Shown here: positions 24,037-36,183 of the stretch, piece by piece
Layout of the letters: each line of letters opens with the position of its first letter
Position numbering within the stretch: position 1 is the first letter of the stretch
Assembly (NCBI RefSeq): GCF_052324685.1
Contig: NC_135222.1
Span: 12,287,373 to 12,351,372, forward strand
Length of the DNA: 64,000 bases
Direction of reading: 5' to 3'
Origin: Brachyhypopomus gauderio
Taxonomy: Eukaryota; Chordata; Actinopteri; Gymnotiformes; Hypopomidae
The notes under the pieces: model-generated
Told to the model about the DNA's origin: nothing
The model's database searches: none
Seen by the model: only the letters and a program-made list of their open reading frames with translations
Program-made: the position numbers and the translations under genes

Positions 24037-24699
24037 GATATTTATTTTCAAAACGCCCAATCTTAACGTCTTCACGTTCTCTCATGTTTCGTCCTGGAAT
24101 TACAAGAGGCTCGTATTTGTTAACGTAATACAAGAGAATTGTTCAGTCAGACAGATATTTGTTGTGAAACGAAGTAGTTACAATTTCAAGCCTTTTCAAA
24201 TACTTTAGCCTAAATTCCAGCACTTTTCAAACCTGAAACACAAAGCAACATTAAAATTGGTCAGGTAAAAGTTCATTCCCCTGTATTTGAGGGGTGTTTT
24301 TTTTATACTACTAGGCCTACATATCGTTTCGGACAACACTGCAAAGAATGTGACACGGCAAGATTAAACGCTTCCGCCGTTCGCGGAGGTTAACGAGGTG
24401 TGCGGAGTCGCTCATTCGTGAAAGTATAAACCTAGATTGAATCTATTGTTGAATAAACCTGCAAAATATTTGGAATTATTCTGGATTCATTACACAGTAA
24501 AAAACAAAACAAATTAACGTGCTGCTGTTCAGAGAGACACTACATTTCTGTATTTTAATCTTAATTTATCGTGGTTCACATCGATATCGGGATATCCAAC
24601 AACGTTATCGCACATCGCAATTCTAGTCCATATCGTGCACCCCTACCCCCAATACACTCTAAAGACAGTGAAGCATGGTGGTACAAGCATCATGATATG

Positions 24700-25107
24700 T
24701 GTCACGTGGTCCGCCCCCCCTCCTCCCTCCTCCCTCCCCTCGTCAGTCATGTCTTTTGTTTAGTTCTCTGTGTGTTTGAGTATCTTTTATTTTGAAATAC
24801 CTAGTTGTCTCTGTCTTCACACCCCTGCCTTGTTCTCCACCCCTCGTTATTGCTTTCTGGTGTGTCTTGTTGGGTTCCTTGTTTGGTTAGTGTATTTAAG
24901 TCCTGTGTTTGGTCTCGTGTTGTTGGTTATTGTAAGTACTGGTTTTGTTTATGATGTTTGTAATCCTTGCTCCTTCTATGTCTTTAATGTTCACTTTTAT
25001 GTCACCTCTGTTCTTTGTATGAGTTCTGTCGTTTTTGTGTTAGTCATTTTATTAAAACACTTCAAAATCTGCAATTGTGTCCCACCTGCTCAGCCCTCAT
25101 TGTTACA
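24700..25107 (+). mobile_element. Solo LTR (408 bp)
   Basis: TGTCACGTGGTCC to CATTGTTACA, flanked by ATATG (24695-24699) and ATATT (25108-25112), one mismatch. Interrupts the Tc1 transposase remnant. Confidence 0.75.
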
Positions 25108-25299
25108 ATATTGGCATGTTTCAGAGTGCTGGGCCTATTTACTGCATACCAGGGATCATGGACCAGTTTGCATATATATTAGAATACTTCAACAGGTCAT
25201 GTTGCCTTATGCTGAAGAGGAAGTGCCCTTGAAATGGGTGTTTCAACAAGACAATGACCCTAAACACACCAGCAAATTAGCAAAATCTTGGTTCTAGTC

Positions 25300-26420
25300 G
25301 GAGGGGAACGGAGAGGAAAGGCCTCCGGGTAACGGGTGGCAGCACACATAACCGTTAAAACATAACTGTAACCGGATTTTGTTTTGGGTAGTGGCCCCAC
25401 ACAATCAATAACAACGGATTCAAATGGGCCGTTAATTACAGGGATAGGCCGTAATGGCGCAGGGGGAATAACCTGGTTAGGTTTCCCAACTACGTGACAC
25501 ACATGACACGAACGACAATACCGACTTACGTCAGTTTTCATTGCCAGCCAAAAGAAATACTGCAATAGTCGCTGGTAGGTTTTTCTCACACCCAAATGTC
25601 CAGACATGACTTGATCATGAGCTATACTCAGCACCTGCGGTCTATACGGTTTCGGAACGACCACCTGGAATACCGTACCACAATCAGAGTCAGAGTCAGC
25701 GTTACGCGGTGTCCACTTGCGCATCAACACCTTATCATCATAAAAATAAGCCACAGAGTGAGTAGAGATGTTGGCTTTATCCACCGCTGACTCAGCGCAC
25801 TGAGAAAGGGTACCGTCCTGTTGCTGAGCTGCAATTAACTCCAGACGACTAAAAGGCAGTGAGTGTACTGTGTTAACATCGTTGTCCGATGATGACTTAG
25901 AGTCTTTCGGACAGGTAGAAGAATCATCGTTCTTACCTTCCGTCTGCTTAACTGTATCACACATAAATGAATCGGAGAGGTCCTCCACATCAGCAAACTT
26001 CCTGCTCTGAGAGCGAGTCAGGACACAGGCTCTGAACACCGTGGGATATTCATCTGCAACAGACTGAGTACAAACGTTCGGTATAGGTGTCACCTCTGGC
26101 AGCGACCAACCTAACGGGCCAGCGAGATCATTACCCAGAATAAACGTAACACCGGGCACAGTCAGCTGCGAGCGGACAGCCACTTTCACTAATCCCGTCA
26201 CCAAATCACAGCGCAAATAAACCATGTACAATGGCACTTTCAAAACTCTCATGTCGAGGCCTTGGACTAAGACATCGGTCCCACAGCTATTCATTTCGTC
26301 TAACGGGAGGACAGAATCTATCAGAAATGACTGGGCAGCACCCGTGTCCCTCAGGATACGTATCGGCTGCTGAACGGTGTCTGTCATTGATAATGCTACC
26401 GTTCCGTCCAGAACAAAAGG
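25300..26420 (-). pseudogene. Gmr1-like protease and partial integrase
   Basis: Aspartic protease motif RDTGAAQSFL sits about 10 residues into the frame. About 170 residues on comes the integrase HHCC zinc-binding region (SGHLGVRKTYQRLL ... CRSCHVC) and the beginning of the integrase core at VVIDCVGPLP, which carries the first catalytic Asp. The core ends after about 30 residues at the element's truncation, so the other two catalytic residues are absent. The gag-protease junction near 26410 is frame-shifted. Confidence 0.8.
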
Positions 26421-27718
26421 GGCAAACGACGCGTCCTGTTGCGTCCAAAACAGACAGTAAACTTGAAGGGCTTGGGGGAGGAGAACCTACCAATCCAACT
26501 GGTTTAGGTACCGTACCGACCTTCCGCTGGGTCTTAGACCTCAGCTTAGGGCAAGCCGATATAACATGCCCTACCTCATGACAGTAGAAACACTCACGGG
26601 TCTCAGAAGAAACCGGGGCTTTCCTGGTGTTCTGGGGGGAAATATCTTTCCGCGAATCCTGACGGTCCCTACGGGGCGTAGGGAAAACAGTTTTGTGCGT
26701 AAGCACAAATTCATCGGACAAAACCGCCGCATCCAATAGTGACGCTACTTTTTGTTCATTTATGTGAACCACCAACCTTTCCGGAGCACAGGATTTAAAC
26801 TCCTCTAATAAAATCAACTCCTTGAACTGTTCAAGGGTAGTGACTTTACAAGCTGAGCACCATTTCTCCAATAACGCAGCCTTTTCTCAGGCAAACTCCA
26901 CATACGTTTGACTACTAGACTTCACATGTCCGCGAAATCTCTGGCGATACGCTTCGGGTACTAATTCATAAGCCCGTAAAACAGCAGATTTCATAGCGTC
27001 ATAATCCAAACTCTGCTCTAAAGTCAGAGCAGAACACACTTCTTGAGCTCTGCCTACCAATTTGCACTGCAGAAGCAAAGGCCAAACATCCTTAGGCCAC
27101 TGTAAAGTGGTGGCAACCCTTTCGAAAACAGAGAAGTACGTGTCTACCTCACCTTCTCTAAATGACGGAACAACAGACAGATTTTTGCTCACATCAAAAC
27201 CGCCATACACGTTACCTGCGGAACGGGGTTGTTGCGAGACTACAACAGGTGAAGAGTCCATGGAAAACAGGGACAGCAGGGGTACTGCGCTTCAACTCGA
27301 GCTCCAATTCCAACTCGCGTACCCGTATGTCCCTATGCGTCTCCAGCTCGAGCGCACGTGTCCTTTGCCGAGACAGCTCCAAATCTAACTCCTTCAACCG
27401 AAGGGCCAACATAGGATCCACCAGAGGCGAACCTAGACAAGGATCCATGCCCGCCTCCCGAGCTTCAACTCCCGCCTCCGTGAAATTTGAAAGCTCGGTG
27501 GGTTGGGCAACACCCGTCGTCTCGTCCTCCTCAGGTAGTATCTGCTGCCTTACCAGCTCTGCATACAGTTCAGCTTTAAGAACTGCCTTAACAGCAGAAC
27601 GAGGCACAGAAATATCAAAGAAATCCGCGATTAACAATAAGTCATCTTTGCGACACAAATTGAACTGTTCCAGTGTAGGAAAGAGCGTAAAGTGCTCAAA
27701 GTCAAACCGCCCAGACAT
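26287..27718 (-). pseudogene. Gmr1-like gag with SCAN-related capsid
   Basis: Starts MSGRFDFEHFTLFPTLEQF at 27718. A Glu/Leu/Arg-rich coiled-coil segment (ELELELELKRS) is followed by a frameshift near 27250, then the capsid (FREGEVDTYFSVFERVA, WPLLLQCKLVGRAQEV, YELVPEAYRQRF), which resembles the SCAN domain. A TGA at 26878-26876 lies where an Arg codon is expected; a CpG-decay origin fits. A CCHC zinc knuckle CFYCHEVGHVISAC closes the gag. Known: vertebrate SCAN domains descend from Gmr1-like capsid. Confidence 0.8.
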
Positions 27719-27777
27719 TATTACCAGGAAGTGCACCAACAATACCAACACACGAATACACCCCACCAAAAAAAAGA

Positions 27778-27789
27778 GACGAGCCCCCA
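27778..27789 (-). promoter_or_regulatory. Primer binding site, tRNA-Pro type
   Basis: Minus-strand TGGGGGCTCGTC, four bases inside the LTR, matches the first 12 positions of the tRNA-Pro primer site used by many retroelements. Confidence 0.7.
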
Positions 27790-27793
27790 ATTC

Positions 27794-28497
27794 TGTTACG
27801 ACTACTCTAGGCTATAGCCCTAACAGAGAATGAGTATGATATGGAAAAGAGGGAGTGAGATAGATATGAATGAAATGACGAATTTATTCAAAGTATGGCC
27901 AAGGGATGTAACTCCAGGACACGACACAATGCTCAAAATAACAAACAAAAACGTTTCTAACCAAAATAATATCAACTACCTAACCTGATGCGATTTAAAG
28001 AAACGAAAGTAAATAACAATAACCTACCCTAACTACCTATGACAAAACAAAGAGAACGGTATAACCAAAAGAGCGTCGTGTCCTTTCTTCCCGTCTGGGC
28101 CGAATTAACAAACAGGATATTTATACTTACACACTATTTACATATATATATACACATAAATTATATACATAAACACATACAATATATACACCAGCTACCA
28201 AGATCAAAAGGGGCAAATCCAGACTCAAGTACAGGGACGAAATAATTCAAAGTCAAATACCAGAAAATCAACCAAACAATCGAACGAACGCTATAACACA
28301 CCACACGCCAATCTGGAGAATAATCTCCTCGTCTTGCTGATTTGATGGTCTTTTAAAGGCGGGACTGTGGGTCTTGGGCGGTGGACAGCCAATCCACAAC
28401 AACCAGGAAGCGAACGACATACACGGTGGGAGGAGACACACATCTGGACCTGTAACGTCAGACACGAACACCACAACGACCACCAGTGGTCGTAACA
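27794..28497 (-). repeat. LTR of the Gmr1-like element (704 bp)
   Basis: On the minus strand TGTTACGACCACTGG to GTCGTAACA. Ends agree with the primer site spacing. The partner LTR was lost with the 3' half. Confidence 0.75.
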
Positions 28498-29475
28498 GTG
28501 CCCTTTTGAAACTTCGTTTTTTATTTATTATTATTATTATTATCATTTTACTGAGGTCGGTTTGAAATGATCTTTTGAAAACCTCAGCGATTAAAAACAA
28601 TGCCCTGAAATGAGACCCCACCTCGCACACACCCGACCTCTCTCTTCCTTTAACACCAGATGCGCTGCAGCAGCAGTTCAGTTCAGCGAGTGGAAGGAAG
28701 CGTCTTCAGCACAGCACACACGGTCACAGATAGACTTCTTCTCCCGTGCCCCACCAGCCAGGTCACATACACATCAAGTCAAATCGTACCGTTTGCCCTC
28801 TAAGCCCAACGTGAAATCATTTTGTTGTGCAGTAAAATGTCTCATACAGCACCAAACTACTAAGCATTTTTAGCCGATGGTCACCTGATAAACTAGTCGC
28901 ACTAGCCCAAATCAATGATAGATAACGTGAGGATGACCACATACAAATAATTAAGGTAGAGTTTGCAAATCTATGTGTTAAGCTGAACGTTTTCTGCTGT
29001 ATAGGTTTTGTTAGGCAACATAAATTAACACATTCGTTTGTGAAAGAAGAAACGGGAAGTTCCCTATTACCTGTGAAAAATGTCCATCTGCATTCGTGTA
29101 ATGACAACAGTCAGTAGCCTATAACTCCTTCTCGTACTTTTTGGTCTTTTTACTGTCTTAATTGTAGGCCTATATTGATTTACCAATTGCAAAATATATG
29201 CGACAATGCCTGCAGACAGTGGAGGGTAAACAGAAGTTAACTGAAGGACAATGACTATAGTTAATATTGCATATGGATTTTATCAGTTGGCGGCGGTGTG
29301 ACTTTTTCCATTGAAAACTCACGTTTAGAGAATGTTACTAATAAAAGTCAAATTTCATTCAACATGCGCTTGTAGTTTTTTTTTATAATGAATTGTTCCA
29401 CGTGCGCTAAAAAAGTGACCCCCCCCCCTTCCCCCCAGCACTTGCCCCCCAAAATGTCTGTGCACGCCACTGCCC
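28498..29475. other. Unassigned repeat-rich stretch
   Basis: A (TTA) microsatellite near 28525 and a C-rich segment ending TGCACGCCACTG at 29472, the usual right end of a fish hAT MITE family; no left end found. Confidence 0.35.
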
Positions 29476-30369
29476 ATGCACACACCACATACTCTCATAC
29501 AGAACACATACTCTTTAACGATAATGTCGAATTTAGATTAGTGGTAGACAATGAGTGGCAGTAGCCACTCGGTGGTTGATGGCTGATGCTGCGGTGTTAC
29601 GTGAACTGTGGATTTTGGGGAGGTTGTTTTCTCTTTCAGTTAATTTTGGTTTAACAGGTGGATTGCCTCGGTACGGGTGGATTCTGTCGGCCAATCGAAG
29701 ATCGTGATTTGGATGAGGGGGAGGATATTCGGCTTCATAATCTGCATGACGGAGTTGCTGGAAGTTGCCGGGAGGCGACGCGAGCATTTACTGCCTTTAC
29801 GGTTGTGTGTGTGACTTTTGAGAAACTGTATCTCATGATTCTCATGTGAGAGGTGAGGGTTTGTGCGATAGCTTTTGTCATGAATTGTCATGAATAGCGT
29901 TGTGAAAATCGCCACCATGGAGTAAGAACGTAGAAACATGTGCACACTTATATAGACACCCATGCAGGGATGTTTTATAAGAAACACCAGTATAGAGGCG
30001 AGCACCGTGTATGTATATTTGTTTGAGATTATCGTCGTAGATATATTTTCTTTATTTATGTTAGTAAGGTGTGAGTCTTGCTTTGTTAACTTAGTGTAGT
30101 ACATTTTGTTTGTTTCTTTTCTTTGGTGCCGTCTACTGCTCCTTTCCTTGGTTGGTTTATGGTTAATCGTGTATTTTTGTACGTACGTGTCTGTTCAGTG
30201 TTTTGCTGCGTAGAAAAGGCTCTTCTACCCATTACCACTCTGCAGTAAAGAGTTTTCTTACGTATCCGTCTGGTTTTCGCGTTCTTCTTTAATTTCATCT
30301 TGTCCACTTTGCATATGCTACTACCCCACACCCCAAACCTAGACACATGACATCGTGGGGTCGTAACAG
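29476..30369. other. Unassigned stretch ending like an LTR
   Basis: No coding similarity recognised. The last bases, GGGTCGTAACA, resemble the LTR ends of this window, immediately before foldback copy 2. Confidence 0.3.
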
Positions 30370-31267
30370 ACTAACAATAGAAACCAATACAAAGCGAAAT
30401 ATACTACAAATTGCACAAATACTAAATGCGATGCCATTCGCTCGCAGAGGTTTAAATGACACTGATGGCGTGTAGGAACATTCACTGATAACCATACATC
30501 TATAATAATAAACCCTTTAAATTTAGTGCTGTCGTTAACAGTCTACCACTGTAGATTCACGTACCCTCCTATAATCTTAATTCGACGTTATCGCTAAACA
30601 GTATTCTGAACTAGTAATATAGAGCTGTCTCGCTGGATGTCGGCTAGTATTTCACTCAACATAATTTTTAAACAAAAGTTATGAACCATCTTCATTTCAA
30701 CAAATGGCGATTCGGAGCTCGTCGGTGATACGCAGTCACCCAAGAGTCTTTAGATGTCTGTCAGCAGAGGCAGGCGGCGTTTCTGGACAACGGAGACCAC
30801 AGTCACGCAGCACTGGCCACAATAAGTGCCACGATTATGTGGCAGATGCCACAAGGTGCCATTTCTGGGTGGCACAGTGGTCACTTTCGTGCTGCTTACA
30901 TGCTACTTACACGCCAAACAGGGACCGCACTCTTACAGGAAATTTAGCAGAAAGACGCGCCTCCCAATGACCTCTGATATGTTTTGTGATTGGCCAGATG
31001 CAGTTCGATTAGCTCCGAGTTTGTTTGCTCATCCTACGTATCCCGGATGAACCGCATTTCAACCTGAACCTGAATTTCGACCTGAACCTGAATTTCGACC
31101 CGAACCTGAATTGCGACCCGAACCTGAATTGCGACCCGAACCTGAATTGCGACCCGAACCTGAATTTTAACTCGAATTTTTGCATACCTGCGAGGATTTT
31201 ACAGACTGTTTTTTCAAGTAATAATGATTTCAGGTTCAGGTTCTGGTGACACTATAATAGCTCCATA
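30370..31267. mobile_element. Foldback-type repeat, copy 2
   Basis: Shares the core with copy 1 (CTACCACTGTAGATTCACG near 30543) and the GGCACAGTGG module (30870). Then comes a tandem array of an 18-bp unit (31056-31170, CCCGAACCTGAATTGCGA and variants) and the right end GGTGACACTATAATAGCTCCATA at 31267. Its left arm is absent. Confidence 0.65.
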
Positions 31268-31534
31268 GTAGCGGCAATGTGCAGTACTGGACCTGACGAC
31301 CTGCGGGCTTAAAAAGAGCAAAGTAATGAGTAACAGGTGTTTCAATACTCTGGTGATTGTGACTGTGGGATTGGTTGCGTGCTCGGGGGTGTGTGCTGGG
31401 ATCGGCTGCTGGCCAGGATGCGCGCTCTCCTGTGGTGACCCGGCCCCCTCACCGTGACAGTAAGCAAATTTCATATGCTAAAAACACACAAAGCACTACA
31501 TAAAGTAACAAGTCACACGAGTCTGTGTATTCAC

Positions 31535-31679
31535 AGCATAGCCTTCTAAAATGTGTCCCTCCAATACTTGCACAATGTCATCAGTGAGTTTTCCCCCTCT
31601 GCATTTTTCAAGCCCCATGATGTCAATGAATTCAAAAGGGAAATGTTCACGTTTGCTTCTTCAGCTTATGTACCTTCAT
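31535..31679 (-). pseudogene. Fossil IFI44-like exon 4
   Basis: Reads FPFEFIDIMGLEKCRGGK and then VLEGHILEGYA, aligned with exon 4 of the two live copies (145 nt versus 150). It keeps AG and GT splice borders but has an in-frame TGA near its start. No neighbouring exons in order on this strand. Confidence 0.7.
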
Positions 31680-31901
31680 CTAAAATTAAATTCAAGCATG
31701 CATACCAAACTATGTTTTTAATGAATGATTAATACATTCTTAGTACATTCAAACATTTAATTAAAAGTTAATGTTATTATGCATATGTATTTAATTTGAT
31801 AAAAAGTAGGTCACTACAGATAACCAAACTGGAGGAAAGTCATAACAGACTATGGAGTTAACTGCTCCCTGTATATTGCTGTTGCATATTATTTATATTA
31901 G

Positions 31902-32057
31902 ACAATCCAGATAAGCTTGTAATGGAATTGCATGATTTCAAGCCTAGCTCTGAGGTTCTCAGAATTCTGTTGTGGGGTCAAATTGGAGCAGGAAAGTCAA
32001 GCTTTAAATCGGAATTTCTGTGGTGCCACATCATGTGGCCTAAGCTTCACAAAAGAG
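31902..32057 (+). pseudogene. Fossil IFI44-like exon 3
   Basis: Reads LRILLWGQIGAGKSSF, a readable P-loop (GxxGxGKS), then loses about 43 bp and resumes in another frame as SCGLSFTKE before GTGAGT. Opposite strand to the fossil exon 4 only 220 bp away, so at least one inversion or two separate fossils. Confidence 0.75.
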
Positions 32058-32360
32058 GTGAGTCTCTAAACTACTAAACACCACTTATGGCTAACATTGA
32101 GATATCAAACTATGTGGATTGCGGATTGCTTGTGGATGTTTTTAGAACCATACCCCTATTACTTTGTCTACTTCATGATATAATAATACATTACATCATA
32201 AACAACAACAATAACAAAACTTTAGGTTGTGATAGCTATATGTGTATCTAGTTCCTGGATTGTGTTGACTCCACTAATTTTACCTGGATTGCACTAATTA
32301 GAAAATCTAGCAAGCTTGAGCAAAATCCTGGTGAGGACTTTTACTTTCTGAACCTGGAAT

Positions 32361-32776
32361 TGACACCTCTGGCGGTGGGTCAGCCCAGAAGCCGCCAGAG
32401 GGCGCACTCAGACGCTCCCTCCTCCACACACACGCCCACACTAGCGCTGCGCACGACCTCTCACTCCCGTTCACTCCCTCACTCCCAATCGCCCGAGTAC
32501 TGACACCTGCTACTAATCAGACTCGGGCTCTTTATATTCTTACAGGTCGCGCCGTCCAGTGCTGCCCGTACTACCTGCACCCCTCGCCTCGCTACGTGGG
32601 AGTCGTCTGTCGCTTCACTGGCCCTGCTCTACGCTTCAGTATAGTTTTACTTGACTTCTTTTACTTTGAGTAGTCTGTTGTGTTTCTACTGCCAAGTGGC
32701 CTGAGTTCTTGTGTTTCCTTATGGAAAATAAAGCCTTCGAGTCTCTGCCTCCTGCTGCCTCCAACACCGCGTCACA
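32361..32776 (+). mobile_element. Probable solo LTR
   Basis: TGACACCTCTGG to GCGTCACA, TATATTC near 32535 and AATAAA at 32727 about 50 bp before the end. No clear target duplication. Confidence 0.4.
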
Positions 32777-32935
32777 AAATGTAAATATATGTATTCTTCT
32801 TCTTCTTCTTATTTTACTGCCAGAGGCATGACAGATGAATATCCTCATCTTTATATTGCTAAAATGATATAGGAAAAAAAGTTTTTATTGAACTGTAGAA
32901 GATAAGATGAATTATTAATTATTGTATTTGCCACT

Positions 32936-33100
32936 GTCACCACCAGAGGGAGGTCTCACACTGCAAATAAATCAGCAGTCACATATCACTCACAGGCGCT
33001 CACACCCTTATATAAGAACTTTTCAACATGAAGCAACAATAGGGTGACTGGCTGACTCATCTGTTCTCAGTGGAAACACTATCATAAAATATCCAGATCA
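32936..33100 (+). promoter_or_regulatory. LTR-like promoter segment
   Basis: TGTCACCACCAGAGGG followed by a strong TATA motif TTATATAAG near 33012 that resembles an LTR U3. End not found. Confidence 0.3.
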
Positions 33101-33808
33101 AGGGGTCTCCCCCAAACCATCTGGCATATGAAAAAGTAAATCTTTTTCTTTTTTTATTACTTTATTACCAGGGGTTCAGTCCAGTGGCACATTCTTGAAC
33201 TTCGCTACTCGTTTATTATATGTATCAATTTTTATCAAGTTCCTTTTTTTCTTACATAATGTATGCTTCATATAATATGAACAAAATTATGAAATATTGT
33301 AAAGGATTAAGAATGACAATTGCATTCAAGCACATGTGGATTTTTAAGCAGTTTTTTTTTTAATAAATCAGGGTCTACATGTTTAGTATGAAAGTCAATA
33401 GTAAGAGTGGAAAGGACCAGTTCTATGAGATGCCATAATGAAGAAACCTTCATCTGAAAAGAGGAACCATACAAGGAGACCTCACCCTCAACTGGGCCAC
33501 ATGGTAATGTTCAGTTTGTAAACATGTGTTCGAATTTCTAACTTGATTTCCTCAATTCTCAGCAGTGTAATCTGAATCTGAACTCAAGTTGTGAAGTCAA
33601 GATATGTAAAAATATATGACTTCTGCAAGATTCAGCTTAACTTGCTTGGATTGTCCTTTGACCTGACGACCTCAATTCTCTGCACTACAATTTGAAGCTC
33701 GGACCAAGTAAGTATTGGACTTACTTTTGACTGAATTAAATGAAAACGTGTGATTCTTGTATTTTATAACAAAAACAGATGAATGGATACGTTTAATACA
33801 AAATTCTC
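33100..33808. other. Unassigned intergenic stretch
   Basis: A/T-rich; I see no gene or clear repeat. Confidence 0.4.
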
Positions 33809-33813
33809 AAAGC

Positions 33814-34140
33814 TGTCACGTTGAGGACCCCGGCCCCTCCCTTTTGGGCGTGTGTATACGTTGTCCACGTGCTTTGTCTGCGTCTGTGGAACTTCGTGGT
33901 GAGGGCTATGTCGCCTGATAATCTGTCTCACTTGTGAATCGTCTCGTAATCACGTGGGGCTAATGTGGTCTGTCTATTTAATGTGCGCTCACGCAGTGTC
34001 CTGTGCTCGTCGTTGTCTAAAGTCTACACGTTGTGTCGTTTGTTCTCCGTGCGCTATTGCGCAATACTTGTATAATAAACGTGAAGTCTGCAGAAAGAAG
34101 GATTTCGTGTTTCGTCCTTCGTCCCTCGCCGAACGTCACA
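33814..34140 (+). mobile_element. Solo LTR of the 866-2581 family
   Basis: TGTCACGTTGAGGACC to CGTCACA, perfect 5-bp duplication AAAGC (33809-33813 and 34141-34145). AATAAA near 34074. Same family as the LTRs at 866-1161 and 2245-2581, in the opposite orientation, so the family has recombined out at least once. Confidence 0.92.
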
Positions 34141-34526
34141 AAAGCTTTTTTTATCCTCTTTGACGTATAAACTAACCTGCTGGGGGAGGAGGAGCCAATG
34201 TGGATTTCTTACACTTCAAGTACTCTCTGAATTTTTCAAGTTCCAGCTAAACCTGCTTAGACTTTTTTACAAACAGGTTTTTGGGACTTGTCTACAGGTC
34301 CTTAACATTATGAACAAAACATACATTCTAGAAAGTTACTTAGAAAATTGTTTAAGTTGTTTCAGGGTAACATTCTTCTGAGATATTAGTCATTGATTGC
34401 CCTTCAAGTAGAAAGCAAAAGTTCAAAAACAAGAAAAACACATATCACACATATACTTAGAACCACACATATAAAAAACAAGCAGGCTTCTAGTTTAGAA
34501 TTAACCTTTCACACGTTATTCAAAAC

Positions 34527-35043
34527 CATGGCAAATGAGCAGAGAAAATGAAACTTTCTGTCGAGTGAACTGAGCCAAAAAGAAAAGTATACTGTTTTCA
34601 AAAGCTTGAGGAAGACCTCAAATTCAGAAAAAAACAAAACAAAAATGGGACGATATTGCCAAGAATATCAGTGCATGTAATGGAATTAAGAGATATGGCA
34701 TGTGGCATGACTTCTGTAGTCAAGCCAAAATAAGGGGGCACAACTCAGAAAGGAGAGGGCTAAGACTGGTGGAGGTCAAATGTCCACAAATTCCCTTACT
34801 GTTGAGGAGGAGAAGGCACTGGGGATACTGGGCCCCACAGCTACTGAAGGGATACCAGGGGATTTGATACAGGAGTACATGTCCACCATCAAATGCACTG
34901 TCCCTAGCCATCTGACACACTCCAGAATTAGCCCAGATGAAGGAGTCATTATACTCACAGACCACTTGGCCACAATGTCCGTAAAGAGGCATTGGTGGTT
35001 GCATATTATTTGTATATTCAAAGCAGAGAGGCCTTTACGGTAG
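34527..35043 (+). pseudogene. Myb/SANT-like domain gene remnant
   Basis: Broken frame with KWDDIAKNISACNG, WHDFCSQAKIRG and, near the end, SLTVEEEKALGILG. This order matches the Myb/SANT-like proteins linked to Harbinger transposons (NAIF1-like). Several stops and a short deletion in the middle. Confidence 0.5.
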
Positions 35044-35059
35044 ATTAAGTACTTAGTTA

Positions 35060-35300
35060 CTAACGTTTTTGAAAACGCACCCGTGATCTTTAAATCTAGA
35101 CTTAAGACTCACCTATCTAATCAAGCCTTCAGTTAATGTACTACATATGAAGGCGTGGAGCTTGGGGGGCCCCCAGTCATTGCGTCTTCTGGTAATCTGA
35201 AATTATACACCGTTTCATCCCCTTGCTTTCTGCTTTGCAAAGCTGCTTTGTGGCAACAAGTGTTGTAAAAAGTGCTATATAAATAAAGTGTACTTGACTC
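35060..35300 (+). mobile_element. LINE 3' end fragment
   Basis: Contains FKSRLKTHLS-like coding and a 3' UTR with AAAGCTGCTTTGTGGCAACA and AAAAGTGCTATATAAATAAA, related to the tail at 16410-16460. Confidence 0.6.
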
Positions 35301-35472
35301 AATAAGTTGTTGGCTTTATTACTGGTAGGCCTTTTTCACTGGTTCCAAGGGCACTTTTCTAGCATTTAAAATGTATGAACTTTTTACTACAAAGACTCTC
35401 ATGAATAAGGTGAATATTTCCAGATCAAAAAGACTTTTAAATGCTTTTGAAACTAACCAAATCTTGGTCTGG

Positions 35473-35474
<2 letters not shown>

Positions 35475-35511
<37 letters not shown>

Positions 35512-36183
35512 CTTTTTGTATAGCACCTTTCATACATACATGCAACTCAAGTGCTTTACAGTATAAATAAAAGAAACATAAAAAGGAGATAAGACAAAAA
35601 GAAAATGTTAAAAGAAATTAAAGATAAAATATTAAAATAACATAAAATGTAAAAAAGTAAAGTAAACAATATAATAAAAAAGTAAATAAGATAATATAAA
35701 AATAAAATAGAGAGTTTCTTAACTAAAAGCAAATCTAAACAGGAATGTTTTGAAACTGTTCTTGAAACTATTCAGGGATGAAATGCCTCTGAGCTCTTCA
35801 GGAAGAGAATTCCAGAGCTTTGGGCCATAGTGGCTAAAAGCACCCTCGCCAAACTTTAATCAGCTTTTAGGAATCACCAGTAGATTACTGTTTGAAGACC
35901 TGAGAGACCTGACTGGAACATATCTAACCATCATTTCACTGAGGTAAAGAGGGGCAAGACCATGAAGACATTTAAAAACCATGACTAGAACCTTAAAATC
36001 TATCCTAAAGCTGACAGGTAACCAGTGCAGTGAGTGGAATGCAGGTGTAATATGATCTCTCTTTCTCCTGCGGGTCAAAACCCTTGCAGCCGCATTCTGA
36101 ACTCTCTGTAGGTGCGAAATAGAGCTCTTTGGATTAGCACAACTGAGATTGATAAGTGGTAAAGTCTGTTTTAGTTCATGCAA
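35475..36183 (-). mobile_element. L2-type LINE 3' end fragment, minus strand
   Basis: Minus-strand reading LQRVQNAAARVLT, HITPAFHSLHWLPVSFRI then a UTR and an (ATT)-type tail at about 35475-35512. 5' truncated. Confidence 0.75.

Larger units (their letters stand above)
22775..24645. mobile_element. hAT element, non-autonomous (1871 bp)
   Basis: TAGGGCTGCACGATTAATCG at the left and ATCGTGCACCCCTA at the right; perfect 8-bp duplication CCCCCAAT at 22767-22774 and 24646-24653. Holds a nested MITE and a triplicated 216-bp block, no transposase. Confidence 0.93.
22330..25297 (+). mobile_element. Tc1 element remnant in three pieces
   Basis: Transposase-derived sequence at 22330-22774, 24654-24699 and 25108-25297, separated by a hAT and a solo LTR. 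Readable motifs: LIGQGKTYKEVQTIIGFS (helix-turn-helix), a WTDESK-like site near 22708, and [11 protein letters not shown] near 25245. Broken by frameshifts and stops; the right part is cut by the Gypsy element. Confidence 0.8.
25298..28497 (-). mobile_element. Gmr1-like Gypsy retrotransposon, truncated
   Basis: Minus-strand element: LTR 27794-28497, primer site, gag, protease, then integrase. It stops at about 25298 inside integrase, abutting Tc1 sequence. The integrase zinc-binding domain follows the protease with no RT between, the gene order of Gmr1-like Gypsy elements (IN before RT) rather than a deletion, as the linker sequence is continuous. Frameshifts and a nonsense codon make it inactive. 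Confidence 0.8.

Noticed and set aside
31025-31249. ORF coding LNLNFD repeats
   Set aside because: Arises from the 18-bp units of a non-coding foldback arm; the inverse arm gives other frames.
32361-33100. One continuous LTR element from 32361 to 33100
   Set aside because: The two LTR-like parts have different ends and there is no common target duplication.
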